IMG/VR virus record: IMGVR_UViG_3300037069_000862 | Location: 1 to 42,286 of that record | DNA: 42,286 nt | Reading direction: 5' to 3' (one strand) | Source: a virus | In this document: in pieces, positions 1 to 7,402 of the stretch | Layout of the letters: each line of letters starts with the position of its first letter | How positions within the stretch are numbered: position 1 is the stretch's first letter | The notes under the pieces: generated by a model | What the model saw: the letters and a program-made list of their open reading frames with translations, nothing else | What the model was told of the DNA's origin: nothing | Database searches by the model: none | Program-made: the position numbers and the translations under genes

Positions 1-148
1 GCACGCCTTCAAGGGTGAGGATCCTCAGCTCGCCAGTGCCGTAGTTGATCGTCGCCTGCTGGCCAGTGAAGGCCTTGATGTTGTTCGGGTTGGCGCCAGT
101 CCATCGGACAGCTTCGATCACTACGGGCTTCTTGCGGAACTTGCTCAT
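1..148 (-). CDS. Conserved phage protein, 3' end cut by window edge
   Basis: An open frame starts with ATG at 148 and runs off the left edge after 49 codons. The N-terminus reads MSKFRKKPVVIEAVRWTG, a start I recognise from small conserved phage proteins of unknown function in Gram-positive phages. Its ATG overlaps the stop of the upstream gene (TGATG-type junction), as elsewhere in this operon. The length is unknown because the stop codon is outside the window. No function is assigned. Confidence 0.75.
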   Translation of the reverse strand, partial: MSKFRKKPVVIEAVRWTGANPNNIKAFTGQQATINYGTGELRILTLEGV

Positions 149-309
149 GCTGTTGCGTCCTTCTGGTAGGCGTAGGCAGGGGACAGGAGCGGGCCGGCGT
201 AATCGCCGGCCATGTCCCGCAAGGTGGCGGCGAGATCGGGGTCGAACAGGTCCGCTTGGTCGGCAGCGTCACGCAGGACGAACTCACCAGCGGATTGAAG
301 ATCGGTCAT
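145..309 (-). CDS. Small acidic hypothetical protein (54 aa)
   Basis: The start is the ATG at 309, which overlaps the stop of the upstream 50-aa gene in an ATGA junction; the stop overlaps the next gene's ATG at 148. An in-frame start further upstream would lie inside the neighbouring gene and is less likely. The protein (begins MTDLQSAGEFVLRDAADQ) is acidic in its first half, with no Cys motif, signal or membrane segment. Function unknown; it is real because it fits the continuous translational coupling. Confidence 0.6.
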   Translation of the reverse strand: MTDLQSAGEFVLRDAADQADLFDPDLAATLRDMAGDYAGPLLSPAYAYQKDATA

Positions 310-458
310 TTCCCCTCCTGGCAGATGAGCCGTTTCGGATCTTTCGGATCGGCGGGATGGATACCCAAGCCGCCGATGTAGGGCAACTCCCCGCCGCAGA
401 TGCAGCAGCGGGCCACCGTCTCGTGCCACGCGTAGTCCTCAGGCTTCTTCTCGGTCAT
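306..458 (-). CDS. Small zinc-ribbon-like protein (50 aa)
   Basis: The ATG at 458 lies inside the 3' end of the helicase gene, a 20-base overlap. Residues 18-21 are CCIC, followed later by a His (residue 34) and a Cys (residue 46), so a single metal site is possible. It ends in an ATGA overlap with the following 54-aa gene. No family recognised. The short length and position at the end of the helicase gene suggest a small accessory protein. Confidence 0.55.
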   Translation of the reverse strand: MTEKKPEDYAWHETVARCCICGGELPYIGGLGIHPADPKDPKRLICQEGK

Positions 459-1653
459 CGAAACTCGCCCTCCACTCCGCGTCCGACAGCCGCACATCCA
501 CCGGCGTCCACGGCCACTGCCCCAGTGGACGGATCCGTTTCGGCCAGTCCCGCTCGTCACGGTCGCCACGCCACGCCACCAGGTCGACATCGATCTCGTT
601 GCGGCGCAGGCCGTAGCCGAACTCAGGCCAGCCCATCAACGCGCTCGAACCGCGGGGGCGCATGTCGCGCTCGTCGTTCTTCGACTTCGAGTGGCCGGCG
701 TGAGCCTCCATCGCGATGGTGATGCCGCGGGCGCGGATCGCATTCAGGGCCGCGATGACCGGCGCCACGTGGTCGTCGGTCTGGAGTGCCCGTGGCACCA
801 TCCGGTACAGCGGGCCGATCACCAGCAGGTCCGGCTGGGTCGCATCCAGGACCTTGTTGACCCACGAGAAGTCCTTGTCGCGTGTGATGTCGATGCCGCG
901 CGGGTCGCAGTCGACGAACATCCGATCCGATGGGTCGTCGCCCTTCATTTTCGCCTGGACCCACATGGACCTGAGTTGCCGTTTCACGTGCCGCTGGGTG
1001 TTCTCCAGGTCGATGATGTGTGCCCGGATCGGCGGGATCCGCGCCTTGGTGAACGGGTGCAGACCGGCCGCCGACATGAGCGCCAGCTGCCGCAGCAGGA
1101 CCGACTTCCCCAAGCCCTCCTCGCCGGTAAGGATCAGGCGGTCCATGCGCTCGAGCAGGTTCGGGATGATCCAGTCGTACGGGTCCTCGGGCTTGGCCAT
1201 GAGCTCGCCCAGGGTCAGGGTCGCGATGTCCTGGCTGCCTGCGTCGCGCATCCCGTTGAACGCGTTCGCAGCCTCCGAGATCAGAAGTTGCGGATCCGTG
1301 CTTGAGTCTTCGGCTCGCTGCCGCAGTCGGGTTAACTGCTGGATGACCTGCCGGCGAGCAGAGAACCCGCGGACTACATTGGCGTGGAATTCGACCGTGT
1401 CGGGCAGCGCCGGGTTGAGCGTCGCAGCGAGATGGGCGCTCATCAGGTCAGCACGGGCCGCTAGGGACGACTGGACCGCCATCGCGTCCGTGGGCTCACC
1501 CGCAGCCTTCAGGTCGCGCAGGACGCCCCACAGAGCCTCGTGGGTGGAGCTCCAGAAGTCGGCTCCCGTGACGATGCTGGCGGCGCGATCGAACGCCAGC
1601 GGCGACTGGTAGCAGCAGGACAGGATGCTCTGCTCGGCGTCGGCGGAGTACAT
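439..1653 (-). CDS. DnaB-like replicative helicase / RecA-fold ATPase
   Basis: This 404-residue protein should unwind DNA at the phage replication fork. Residues 1 to about 100 look like the DnaB N-terminal domain (starts MYSADAEQSILSCCYQSP). The core is a RecA/AAA_25-type ATPase with Walker A GEEGLGKS at about 177-184 and a Walker B-like PDLLVIGPL further on, then a conserved EAHAGHS and RPRGSSALMGWPEFG region. I chose ATG at 1653 rather than the in-frame GTG at 1665 because it forms an ATGA overlap with the upstream initiator gene and has GGAAG about 5 bases upstream. It is shorter than bacterial DnaB (about 450-470 aa), like RepA/AAA_25-type phage helicases, so hexameric helicase versus RepA-like ATPase is unresolved. 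Confidence 0.85.
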   Translation of the reverse strand: MYSADAEQSILSCCYQSPLAFDRAASIVTGADFWSSTHEALWGVLRDLKAAGEPTDAMAVQSSLAARADLMSAHLAATLNPALPDTVEFHANVVRGFSARRQVIQQLTRLRQRAEDSSTDPQLLISEAANAFNGMRDAGSQDIATLTLGELMAKPEDPYDWIIPNLLERMDRLILTGEEGLGKSVLLRQLALMSAAGLHPFTKARIPPIRAHIIDLENTQRHVKRQLRSMWVQAKMKGDDPSDRMFVDCDPRGIDITRDKDFSWVNKVLDATQPDLLVIGPLYRMVPRALQTDDHVAPVIAALNAIRARGITIAMEAHAGHSKSKNDERDMRPRGSSALMGWPEFGYGLRRNEIDVDLVAWRGDRDERDWPKRIRPLGQWPWTPVDVRLSDAEWRASFDDREEA

Positions 1654-2462
1654 CACCGCTTCCACCCCTGACGCATGTCGTCGGACGGCGGCTTCGGCTG
1701 AGTGGGATTGCCACCAAAGTCAACCGGGTGGACGTTGCCGGACGGCTTGAAGTCTCGGAGCATCCAGTTCTTCCAGGTGAGCACCCAGTCGAGCTTCACC
1801 CCTGCCTTCCCGGCCTGCGCCGGCCAGTGGTTCATGAACGTCTCGTGACGCGGCAGCACGTAGGCGCTCGTCATGCCCTTCTCGACAGCCCAGTCCTTCA
1901 TCTCGTCGGTGATGACGAAGTCCTTCGGGAGGCGCGAGCCCCGTTTTGCGGGGCTACTCACTACTGGTACTTCCGTAGGAAGTACGGTCGGGTCGGGTCG
2001 GGTCGGGTCGGGTCGGGTCGGGGTAGGTGGGACACCACCGTTCGTCCCAGTGGTTGTCCCGGCATCCGTCTCACCGTCTGTCCCTACGGGCGTCCCCGCG
2101 TCTGTCCCAGTGGGACCACCATGGGGACGGCTGCCGTTCCGTCTGGCTTCACGCCACTCTTGTTTGCGCTTCCGGGCCCGCTCGCGCTCTCGCTCCACCT
2201 CCTCCTTCGAGGGCTGGAACTCGATCCAGTTGCGGAACCGGAAGCCGTCGCCGTCCACCTCCCAGAGCTCGGCGTCGACAAGGCTCTGTGCGTCCTCTAG
2301 GCAGCAACCGAAGGCCAGGATCACGCCGATCGGAACGTGGCCGTCAGTCAACTGCTGGGCGCACCAAGACCCGGCCTTGACCCATAGCCCAACAGCTTGG
2401 TTGGTGGCGCGCAATGTCTTGCGGTGGAAGGCGAACCCGTCGTCGACTTTGAACCAAGGCAC
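1653..2462 (-). CDS. Putative replication initiation protein
   Basis: This 269-residue protein begins with GTG at 2462, overlapping the HNH stop (TAGTG). Residues 1-90 (MPWFKVDDGFAFHRKTLRAT...) resemble the winged-helix N-terminal domain common in phage replication initiators that sit next to a helicase. A charged helix follows (about 85-108), then a Gly/Thr/Pro/Asp-rich linker at about 112-160 containing TGTDAGT-like and RPDPT repeats, then a C-terminal domain ending in WVLTWKNWMLRD-type sequence. That C-terminal pattern is typical of DnaD/lambda-O-like proteins that load a helicase. It is directly upstream of the helicase in the same operon. The linker DNA carries strong repeats (see the repeat feature at 1937-2020). 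Function by context and fold impression; biochemical role inferred. Confidence 0.7.
   Translation of the reverse strand: MPWFKVDDGFAFHRKTLRATNQAVGLWVKAGSWCAQQLTDGHVPIGVILAFGCCLEDAQSLVDAELWEVDGDGFRFRNWIEFQPSKEEVERERERARKRKQEWREARRNGSRPHGGPTGTDAGTPVGTDGETDAGTTTGTNGGVPPTPTRPDPTRPDPTVLPTEVPVVSSPAKRGSRLPKDFVITDEMKDWAVEKGMTSAYVLPRHETFMNHWPAQAGKAGVKLDWVLTWKNWMLRDFKPSGNVHPVDFGGNPTQPKPPSDDMRQGWKR
1937..2020. repeat. Origin-like cluster: two hairpins plus (GGTCG)x7
   Basis: Seen directly: perfect inverted repeat AGCCCCG/CGGGGCT at 1937-1943 and 1949-1955 with a 5-base loop; a second perfect one, GTACTTCC/GGAAGTAC, at 1967-1974 and 1978-1985 with a 3-base loop; then seven tandem GGTCG units at 1986-2020. 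All lie in the low-complexity linker of the putative initiator gene. Lambda-type phages hold their origin iterons inside the initiator gene, so this is a candidate replication origin. The tandem GGTCG also encodes the Arg-Pro-Asp-Pro-Thr repeat, so a coding-only explanation is possible. Confidence 0.5.
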
Positions 2463-3049
2463 TAGCTCACCTCTGTCTCAGGCGGGTTGACCCGCGTCAT
2501 GGATCCGTCGTCAGCCAGGAGGTGCCAGCCGCTGTGTAGCAGCACAGGGACCTTGGCGGGGTCGGCGGACTGGAAGACCAGCCGGCCAAGCTGGTACGAG
2601 TGCGTCCGGAAGCTCTCCAGATGCTCATGGCACTCCGGGTGGATCCAGATGATGTTGGCCGCGGACTGCACCTCGAGCGACGAGCTACCGCCCTGCTGCT
2701 GTGGGCGCCGGTGGTGACCATGGCCGATCTTGCAGGGCTGGCCGCACACCTCACACACGCCGCCGGCTCGCTTGCGTGCACGAGCCTTTGCCAGCGAGAC
2801 AGCAGCGTCCGCTGCCTGCTTGGTCGGCGATTTCCAGGGGACCTTGCGCGTTTCAGCACCAGATTTGAGGCGGACCTTCGCGCGCTTGAGCGCCCTGCCC
2901 TGCTGGTAGATCTTGCGTCCCGGTGTGGTCGCCTTGGCGCGCTGGTCACACGGCACACACTCGCCCTTCGCGGTGTGAGGTCGGTCGCCGTTGCAGGTGG
3001 GGCAGTGGCGCATGACGTACGGGCGGAAGTTGGTGCGGCGCAGCGTCAT
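2462..3049 (-). CDS. HNH endonuclease
   Basis: This 195-residue nuclease starts at ATG 3049, overlapping the methyltransferase stop (ATGA). An N-terminal zinc knuckle (CPTCNGDRPH...CVPC, residues about 18-37) precedes a basic region rich in Lys/Arg. The HNH module follows: CEVCGQPC, then HGHHRRPQQ with the catalytic His pair, an Asn in SAANIIWIHP, and HPECHEHLE with the final His/Cys. Tail-end phage HNH proteins help terminase, but here the gene is in the early operon between the methyltransferase and the initiator. It could be a restriction partner of the methyltransferase, a homing-type nuclease or a replication nuclease. The family call is strong and the role is open. Confidence 0.85.
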   Translation of the reverse strand: MTLRRTNFRPYVMRHCPTCNGDRPHTAKGECVPCDQRAKATTPGRKIYQQGRALKRAKVRLKSGAETRKVPWKSPTKQAADAAVSLAKARARKRAGGVCEVCGQPCKIGHGHHRRPQQQGGSSSLEVQSAANIIWIHPECHEHLESFRTHSYQLGRLVFQSADPAKVPVLLHSGWHLLADDGSMTRVNPPETEVS

Positions 3050-4206
3050 CAAGCCACCGCCTGCAGGTGGTTGTCGACGGCCACGAGGCGCCGGCCGACC
3101 CATTCGAAGACGGGTACGGCGACGCTGTTGCCGAGCTGCTTGTAGCGCTGCGAGTCGGCCTGACCGTCTGTCCAGCTGTCCGGATAGCCCTGGAGGCGCT
3201 CGCACTCCAATGGCGTCAGGCGGCGCACAACGGTGTCGGTGACTACAGCGTGCGCGGTTCGTGCTGCATGGCCTGACGCGTCCAATGTGTCCGCGAGTTC
3301 GTCCTGCTGCCAGCGCTCGCAGTCGGCGGAGTCGTGGGCCTTCTGTGCCTTCCGGAATGTAGCCGCGACGAAGTCCCGGGATGACCCACCTGCGGCCGCC
3401 CGGAGGCTGCCAACCGTGGACCCGTCATCGTGGATCTCCGGCACTGCGCCGGCCTCACGACCACGTAGGGCAAACGCGACGAGCCGACCGCCCTGCGCGA
3501 AGTTGTCGTCGGCGCCACCAGGCGCAGACTTCAGTGAGGTGGTTCGATCGGCGACGTAGATGATCCGACTGCCGTCAACGCTCGTTCGAGCAGCCGAGGT
3601 AGCGCCCTGCCGCGGCGTGATGCCCGCAGCAAGATCCCCCGGCACGCCTTCGGGCTCAAGGAGTACTTGCGCAGCTGCGGCCCCGGTGTCTCCAAGACGT
3701 CCGACAATGACGACGCGACGGCGCCGCTGGGGGACTCCGAAGTTTCGAGCATCCAGAATCCTCCAAGCGATCCCATACCCGAGCTTGGCAAGGTCCCATC
3801 GGACAGTCTGGAAGTCTCTTCCTCCATTGACTGAAAACAGGCCAGGGACGTTCTCGCCGATGAACCAGGCGGGACGGAAGTCAGCCAGCAGGCGCACGAC
3901 GTGCGACCACAGACCTGAGCGTGGATCGTCCATGCCCCCACGAGCGCCCGCCACGGAGTTTCCCTGGCATGGCCAGCCAGCGGTGAGGACGGTTCGTCCG
4001 GGTACAGCTCCAGCTGCTCGGCAGTCATCGGCGGTGAGCTCCGTTACGTCGTTGTGGATCACGGCTTCCGGGTAGTGGCGCTGGAGGATGGTGCGGGCGT
4101 GCTTGTCGTACTCGCACAGCAGCGCGGTGTGTACGCCGGCTCGCTCGAGTCCGAGGCTTATCCCGCCGATTCCGGAGAACAGGGACACCTCTTGCAGTTC
4201 GGTCAT
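3049..4206 (-). CDS. DNA (cytosine-5) methyltransferase
   Basis: This 385-residue enzyme transfers a methyl group from S-adenosylmethionine to C5 of cytosine in DNA. The family motifs are in order: motif I SLFSGIGGISLGLERAG (residues 8-24), motif IV GWPCQGNS with catalytic Cys80, motif VI ENVP (118-121), motif VIII QRRRRVVIVG, then a variable target-recognition region, motif IX RRLTPLECERLQGYPDSW and motif X QLGNSVAVPV. All key residues are intact. It may protect phage DNA from host restriction or mark it against its own HNH nuclease, whose gene overlaps its stop. Start is ATG 4206. The target sequence cannot be read from the protein. Confidence 0.95.
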   Translation of the reverse strand: MTELQEVSLFSGIGGISLGLERAGVHTALLCEYDKHARTILQRHYPEAVIHNDVTELTADDCRAAGAVPGRTVLTAGWPCQGNSVAGARGGMDDPRSGLWSHVVRLLADFRPAWFIGENVPGLFSVNGGRDFQTVRWDLAKLGYGIAWRILDARNFGVPQRRRRVVIVGRLGDTGAAAAQVLLEPEGVPGDLAAGITPRQGATSAARTSVDGSRIIYVADRTTSLKSAPGGADDNFAQGGRLVAFALRGREAGAVPEIHDDGSTVGSLRAAAGGSSRDFVAATFRKAQKAHDSADCERWQQDELADTLDASGHAARTAHAVVTDTVVRRLTPLECERLQGYPDSWTDGQADSQRYKQLGNSVAVPVFEWVGRRLVAVDNHLQAVA

Positions 4207-4209
4207 CGG

Positions 4210-4398
4210 TCATCCCCCCCACGGATCCCGCTGCCACAGTCCGCTTGTCGGCTGCGTCCAGGTCTGCTTGCACCGCGAACAGCGCCACTTCCCGACGCCG
4301 GGTCTGCTGGGTGGCGCGCAAAGGTGCCATGACTTCTCACACGCGTTCTGCGAGGGGCAGGGGCGTACCCGCCGGCAGGCCCTCGCGTAGCAGGGCAT
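4210..4398 (-). CDS. Small Cys-rich zinc-ribbon protein (62 aa)
   Basis: ATG at 4398 lies one base from the upstream stop at 4400. The protein has many Cys residues: CYARAC near the N-terminus, CPSQNAC, a Cys in WHLC and a clean knuckle KWRCSRCKQTW near residue 41. The final CSRC followed by Trp is typical of zinc-ribbon proteins. It probably binds zinc and perhaps nucleic acid. The other frames across this interval give Arg/Ala-rich shadows without Cys pairs. Function unknown. Confidence 0.6.
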   Translation of the reverse strand: MPCYARACRRVRPCPSQNACEKSWHLCAPPSRPGVGKWRCSRCKQTWTQPTSGLWQRDPWGG

Positions 4399-4399
4399 C

Positions 4400-4588
4400 T
4401 CACGACGCCGCCTTGGGGATGGCTTGCGTCAGTTGCAGCTGATACGCGGCCTCGTACTCATCGCGCGCTGCGAGGACCGCCGCACTCGTAGCGGCTTGAC
4501 CGCGCAGTTCGTATGGGCCGTACAGCTCCATAGGCGGGTTGCGGTCGTAGCGGTAGGCGATCACTACCCACTGACCTAGCGCGCTCAC
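4400..4588 (-). CDS. Hypothetical protein (62 aa)
   Basis: GTG at 4588 overlaps the upstream stop (GTGA). The sequence begins MSALGQWVVIAYRYDRNPP and has a predicted beta-strand N-terminus followed by an Ala-rich helix with DEYEAAYQLQL. It looks like a compact soluble protein without metal or membrane motifs. No family recognised; supported by operon coupling. Confidence 0.6.
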   Translation of the reverse strand: MSALGQWVVIAYRYDRNPPMELYGPYELRGQAATSAAVLAARDEYEAAYQLQLTQAIPKAAS

Positions 4589-4911
4589 GTCACCACTCCC
4601 GCCAGCAGACGCTCAGCAGAAGCGACCGTGCGCCCGACGTCGATGCGTGAGTGCAGCGACTTCACCTTCTGCAGTTGCACCCTTGCCAGCGCTGCTGCCT
4701 CACCTCGCTCGATCAGTTCGGTCTGGGTTGCGAGTACAGCCTGGTATTCGCGTGCCTGCACCGGACCTTCGGCGGACAGGAACGCCTTCGCCTTCGCTAT
4801 TCGGTAGAGGGCCTCGGCGTTCTCGGCTGCGAGTTCCAGGGTCTTCAGGTCTTCGATGGCCTTGTCGAGGTCTCGAGAGATCGTCTGGAGGTGGTCAAGG
4901 ATGGTGCTCAC
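4585..4911 (-). CDS. Coiled-coil hypothetical protein (108 aa)
   Basis: I chose GTG at 4911 because it forms a GTGA overlap with the upstream stop and has GGAAG five bases upstream; an ATG at 4935 would add eight residues (MAEGVEAR). The protein is almost wholly helical, with heptad-like segments STILDHLQTISRDLDKAIED and long Ala/Glu/Gln stretches through residue 95. It may be a structural or nuclease-associated helical protein, but no family is recognised. Confidence 0.6.
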   Translation of the reverse strand: MSTILDHLQTISRDLDKAIEDLKTLELAAENAEALYRIAKAKAFLSAEGPVQAREYQAVLATQTELIERGEAAALARVQLQKVKSLHSRIDVGRTVASAERLLAGVVT

Positions 4912-5138
4912 TCGGGCTTCCACTCCTTCAGCCATGCTTCGAAGTCCTGATCGAAGTTCTGGCAGATCAGCCGAGCGCACTCGTGGAAAGCCCAGCGGCC
5001 TTGGCTGAAGCGGTGGTACTCGTGGTAGTTGTGGCGATCATCTAGGCCAAGGCGCTTGTAGCGCTCAGCGGCCATCTCCTGCTGAGCCATGTCACGGCCA
5101 ATGCGGGCGAGGGTCTCAGCGAGCGGATCTCTCGTCAT
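4908..5138 (-). CDS. Hypothetical helical protein (76 aa)
   Basis: Start at ATG 5138 in a TGATG junction with the upstream gene. The protein is charged and helical, with HNYHEYHRFSQGRW in the middle and an aromatic C-terminus (FEAWLKEWKPE). One Cys pair, CARLIC, is spaced by four residues. No known family recognised. Position between the Gp37/Gp68 gene and the coiled-coil gene does not indicate a role. Confidence 0.6.
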   Translation of the reverse strand: MTRDPLAETLARIGRDMAQQEMAAERYKRLGLDDRHNYHEYHRFSQGRWAFHECARLICQNFDQDFEAWLKEWKPE

Positions 5139-6058
5139 CAGTCGCGCCTCTCGTCGTCGTCCATGTCGTACGGGTTGGTTCGCCGTTCCAGGTCGAGTTG
5201 GTCGACCGGGCTGTCCATCCCGTCACACTCGTCAGGGAACTCATCCCAAGTACGACCGTCGAGCTCGCGACCGTTGTCGTGCTTGGGACGAAGAACGCCG
5301 TCAGAGCCGTACGCGCCCCACTGCTTGAAGTGGAAGGCGATCCTGCCCGTGTTGGTCACCTGATCCCGCAGGACGCGTGCCCAGTCAGGCTTCATCGGCC
5401 TAGCGCCGCGACCTGACTCGCCCCCGACGATCACCCAATCAAGCCCCTCAAGCCAACTGCCGCCGATGAAGGACGAGACGTTCAGATCCACACCTCCGAG
5501 CAGCGGCTCACAGGACAGGAACCGCACAGCGGCGGGGGTGTCGAGCAGCGCAGGGATGCGGATGTTCGCCCATTGCTGGTTCTCGACCGAGACACCAATC
5601 CAGACGTTCGGCAGCGGCCAAGATGGTCGGGTGTCGTCGTCCGGGATCATCTCGCCGAACAGCCATTCGCGAAGGACGGCCTTGCGGAACCTCTCGCTGT
5701 TAAGCAGGGACCGCATCCGCCCGTGCCGCTTCGTCAGCAACTGGAAGGTGTGTTGCTTGGCAGCGGACATGACCGCGAACACCTGAGAGATGTACTCCTC
5801 TGGAATGTCGTCGTGGAACAGGTCCGACATGCTGTTCACGAAGATGCGGCGCGGCTTCTTCCACCTGAGCGGCTGGTCGAGCTTGTCCGGTCGTAGCTGT
5901 ACGTCGAACCCGTTCTCGAAGTAGTGGCCAGGCGTACCGCGAAACCGCTCTGACAGGGTGAGCGCGTAGCAGTGGTCGCATCCCGGTGAGACCTGCGTGC
6001 ATCCCGTCGTCGGATTCCAGGTGGCATCTGTCCACTCGATGGCAGTCTTGTCGCTCAC
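5138..6058 (-). CDS. Gp37/Gp68-family phage protein (DUF5131)
   Basis: This 306-residue protein matches the phage Gp37/Gp68 family: KTAIEWTDATWNPTTGCTQV, then the three-Cys signature GC...GCDHCYA, then a TIM-barrel-like body with FVNSMSDLFHDD, LLTKRHGRM, PNVWIGVSVENQ, FLSCEPLL, WVIVGGESG and FHFKQWG. The Cys triad (C-x6-C-x2-C) recalls an Fe-S or zinc site as in radical SAM proteins; the chemistry is not established to my knowledge. Start is GTG 6058, supported by GGAGG four bases upstream and a GTGA overlap; the longer frame to 6154 reads through an upstream gene. It is often mobile between phages and bacteria. Molecular role unknown. Confidence 0.85.
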   Translation of the reverse strand: MSDKTAIEWTDATWNPTTGCTQVSPGCDHCYALTLSERFRGTPGHYFENGFDVQLRPDKLDQPLRWKKPRRIFVNSMSDLFHDDIPEEYISQVFAVMSAAKQHTFQLLTKRHGRMRSLLNSERFRKAVLREWLFGEMIPDDDTRPSWPLPNVWIGVSVENQQWANIRIPALLDTPAAVRFLSCEPLLGGVDLNVSSFIGGSWLEGLDWVIVGGESGRGARPMKPDWARVLRDQVTNTGRIAFHFKQWGAYGSDGVLRPKHDNGRELDGRTWDEFPDECDGMDSPVDQLDLERRTNPYDMDDDERRD

Positions 6059-6399
6059 AGGTCCTCCACGATGGTCTCTACATGGCGGATGAGCGGCGGC
6101 TCCCGGTAGCTGTCCAAAGACCAGGCCGGTTCGGCTTCCACCTCGTGCCGCCATGCACCGACATGAGCCCGGTACACCATCCCTCGCAGCGCCTGTGTGG
6201 CTATACGGGCAGGGTCAGTGGTGTTCCCGGTGGCGATCTCTCCCAGCACCCGCAGAGCCTCAGCGACGAGCTCAGGGTGTAGTGCGCGGTCTTCGTAGTT
6301 GCGTTCACGGATCTCGTCGCGGATGTCCCGCCACTCTTCCGGTGTCAAAAGCGGCTGTCGGGGTGGGGTGGCGAACGGGTCCACCAGATCGGCGCTCAC
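6055..6399 (-). CDS. Hypothetical protein (114 aa)
   Basis: Start at ATG 6399 overlaps the Rad52-like stop by four bases. The protein is acidic and mostly helical (LTPEEWRDIRDEIRERNYED, ALRVLGEIATGNTTD). It has no Cys motif, signal or membrane segment. It lies between the annealing protein and the Gp37/Gp68 gene. No family is recognised. Confidence 0.65.
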   Translation of the reverse strand: MSADLVDPFATPPRQPLLTPEEWRDIRDEIRERNYEDRALHPELVAEALRVLGEIATGNTTDPARIATQALRGMVYRAHVGAWRHEVEAEPAWSLDSYREPPLIRHVETIVEDL

Positions 6400-7187
6400 T
6401 CGGACACCGCAGTTGCGTTAGCTAGCGGATAGTCGGTCAGCCACTTGGCGAACCTGTCCAGTCGATCAGCCGCGGCATCCCCGAACACCTCGCCCTGCGA
6501 CCACATCGCGAACGTCTCCTCGACAGCATCACGGTCGAGCTCGCCGCGCGTTTCCTGCCAGGCCGACGCGACGGCGATGCGAGCAACGATGACCGGATCG
6601 GGTTCGTCCTGGTTCTGCTCGCGGTCGATCTCGTCGTTACCCAACGACACCTGCTGCTCGACGCCGTCCTGTACGTCCTCGTGCTCGGCTGGCTCTTCGG
6701 GTTTCGCCGGCCAGATGTACGTGCCGCCGACGAGCGCCGTCATCTGGCCCTTGTTGTACAGCGACAGGCCGAACTGGTCACCGAGGTTGATCGCTGCACG
6801 CTTCTTCGCCAGCGACAGCGCCGACTTGTAGGCCAGGTCGTGAGCGTCCCCGCGCGCCTGGTTCTGTGCCGTGGCGGTCGAACCGTCGACGTAGTGGCAG
6901 ACCTCATTGCCACTCTCGTCGCGGATCGTCAGCCGCAGCAGGGCGCGGTAGCATACGTCCCATCGGTTGGTGCCGACCCCTGTATTCGGGTGTGCGCGCT
7001 CCTGCTCGAAGACGCACTCGACGTCAAGGATGTCGGTGTCGAACGAGCCGAAGCCGAACACCCGGATCAGGTGAGCAGTAATGTCCTGCTGGCTCACATG
7101 ACTGTGGCCTTTGCCGTCCTGAAGGACACGCTGCGGCTTGATCGGCGCAAGCAGTTGTGTCGTCTGCTGGTAGTTGAACGAACTCAT
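6396..7187 (-). CDS. Rad52-family single-strand annealing protein
   Basis: This 263-residue protein should anneal complementary single strands during phage recombination. The Rad52/Rad22 core is clear: an N-terminal SQQDITAHLIRVFGFGSFD, then YRALLRLTIRD, HYVDGSTATAQNQARGDAHD, YKSALSLAKKRAAINLGDQF and GLSLYNKG. An acidic Glu/Asp/Gln-rich linker follows at about 158-200, then a helical C-terminal domain. ATG at 7187 overlaps the upstream stop. A RusA-like resolvase lies nearby in the same operon, so annealing and resolution are encoded together. No RecE/exonuclease partner is visible in the window. Confidence 0.88.
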   Translation of the reverse strand: MSSFNYQQTTQLLAPIKPQRVLQDGKGHSHVSQQDITAHLIRVFGFGSFDTDILDVECVFEQERAHPNTGVGTNRWDVCYRALLRLTIRDESGNEVCHYVDGSTATAQNQARGDAHDLAYKSALSLAKKRAAINLGDQFGLSLYNKGQMTALVGGTYIWPAKPEEPAEHEDVQDGVEQQVSLGNDEIDREQNQDEPDPVIVARIAVASAWQETRGELDRDAVEETFAMWSQGEVFGDAAADRLDRFAKWLTDYPLANATAVSE

Positions 7188-7402
7188 GTGTTAGTTCCTT
7201 GCCGTCGTTGCCAAGCTCGGTAGTTCGTTGTCGCCCCACCGGTACCGACCGGGTCGCCGTGCGGGTCATCGATCGAGACGGCGATCCAGATGCCGTTCGT
7301 TTTCCTGCGCCACACGATGTTCACGGGCCGCTGCCGTAGCGCCTCGTCCATCTGCTTGCAGTGGACGTTGTCCGTCTTGATCTGCTGCGGGCCCTTCTTC
7401 AT
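7184..7402 (-). CDS. Hypothetical protein (72 aa)
   Basis: The real start is ATG 7402, in an ATGA overlap with the WhiB stop; the longer frame to 7567 is a shadow of WhiB. The protein starts MKKGPQQIKTDNVHCKQMDE and is basic with a beta-rich middle (VNIVWRRKTNGIWIAVSIDD). One Cys only. No family recognised. It is coupled to both WhiB and the annealing protein. Confidence 0.6.
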   Translation of the reverse strand: MKKGPQQIKTDNVHCKQMDEALRQRPVNIVWRRKTNGIWIAVSIDDPHGDPVGTGGATTNYRAWQRRQGTNT

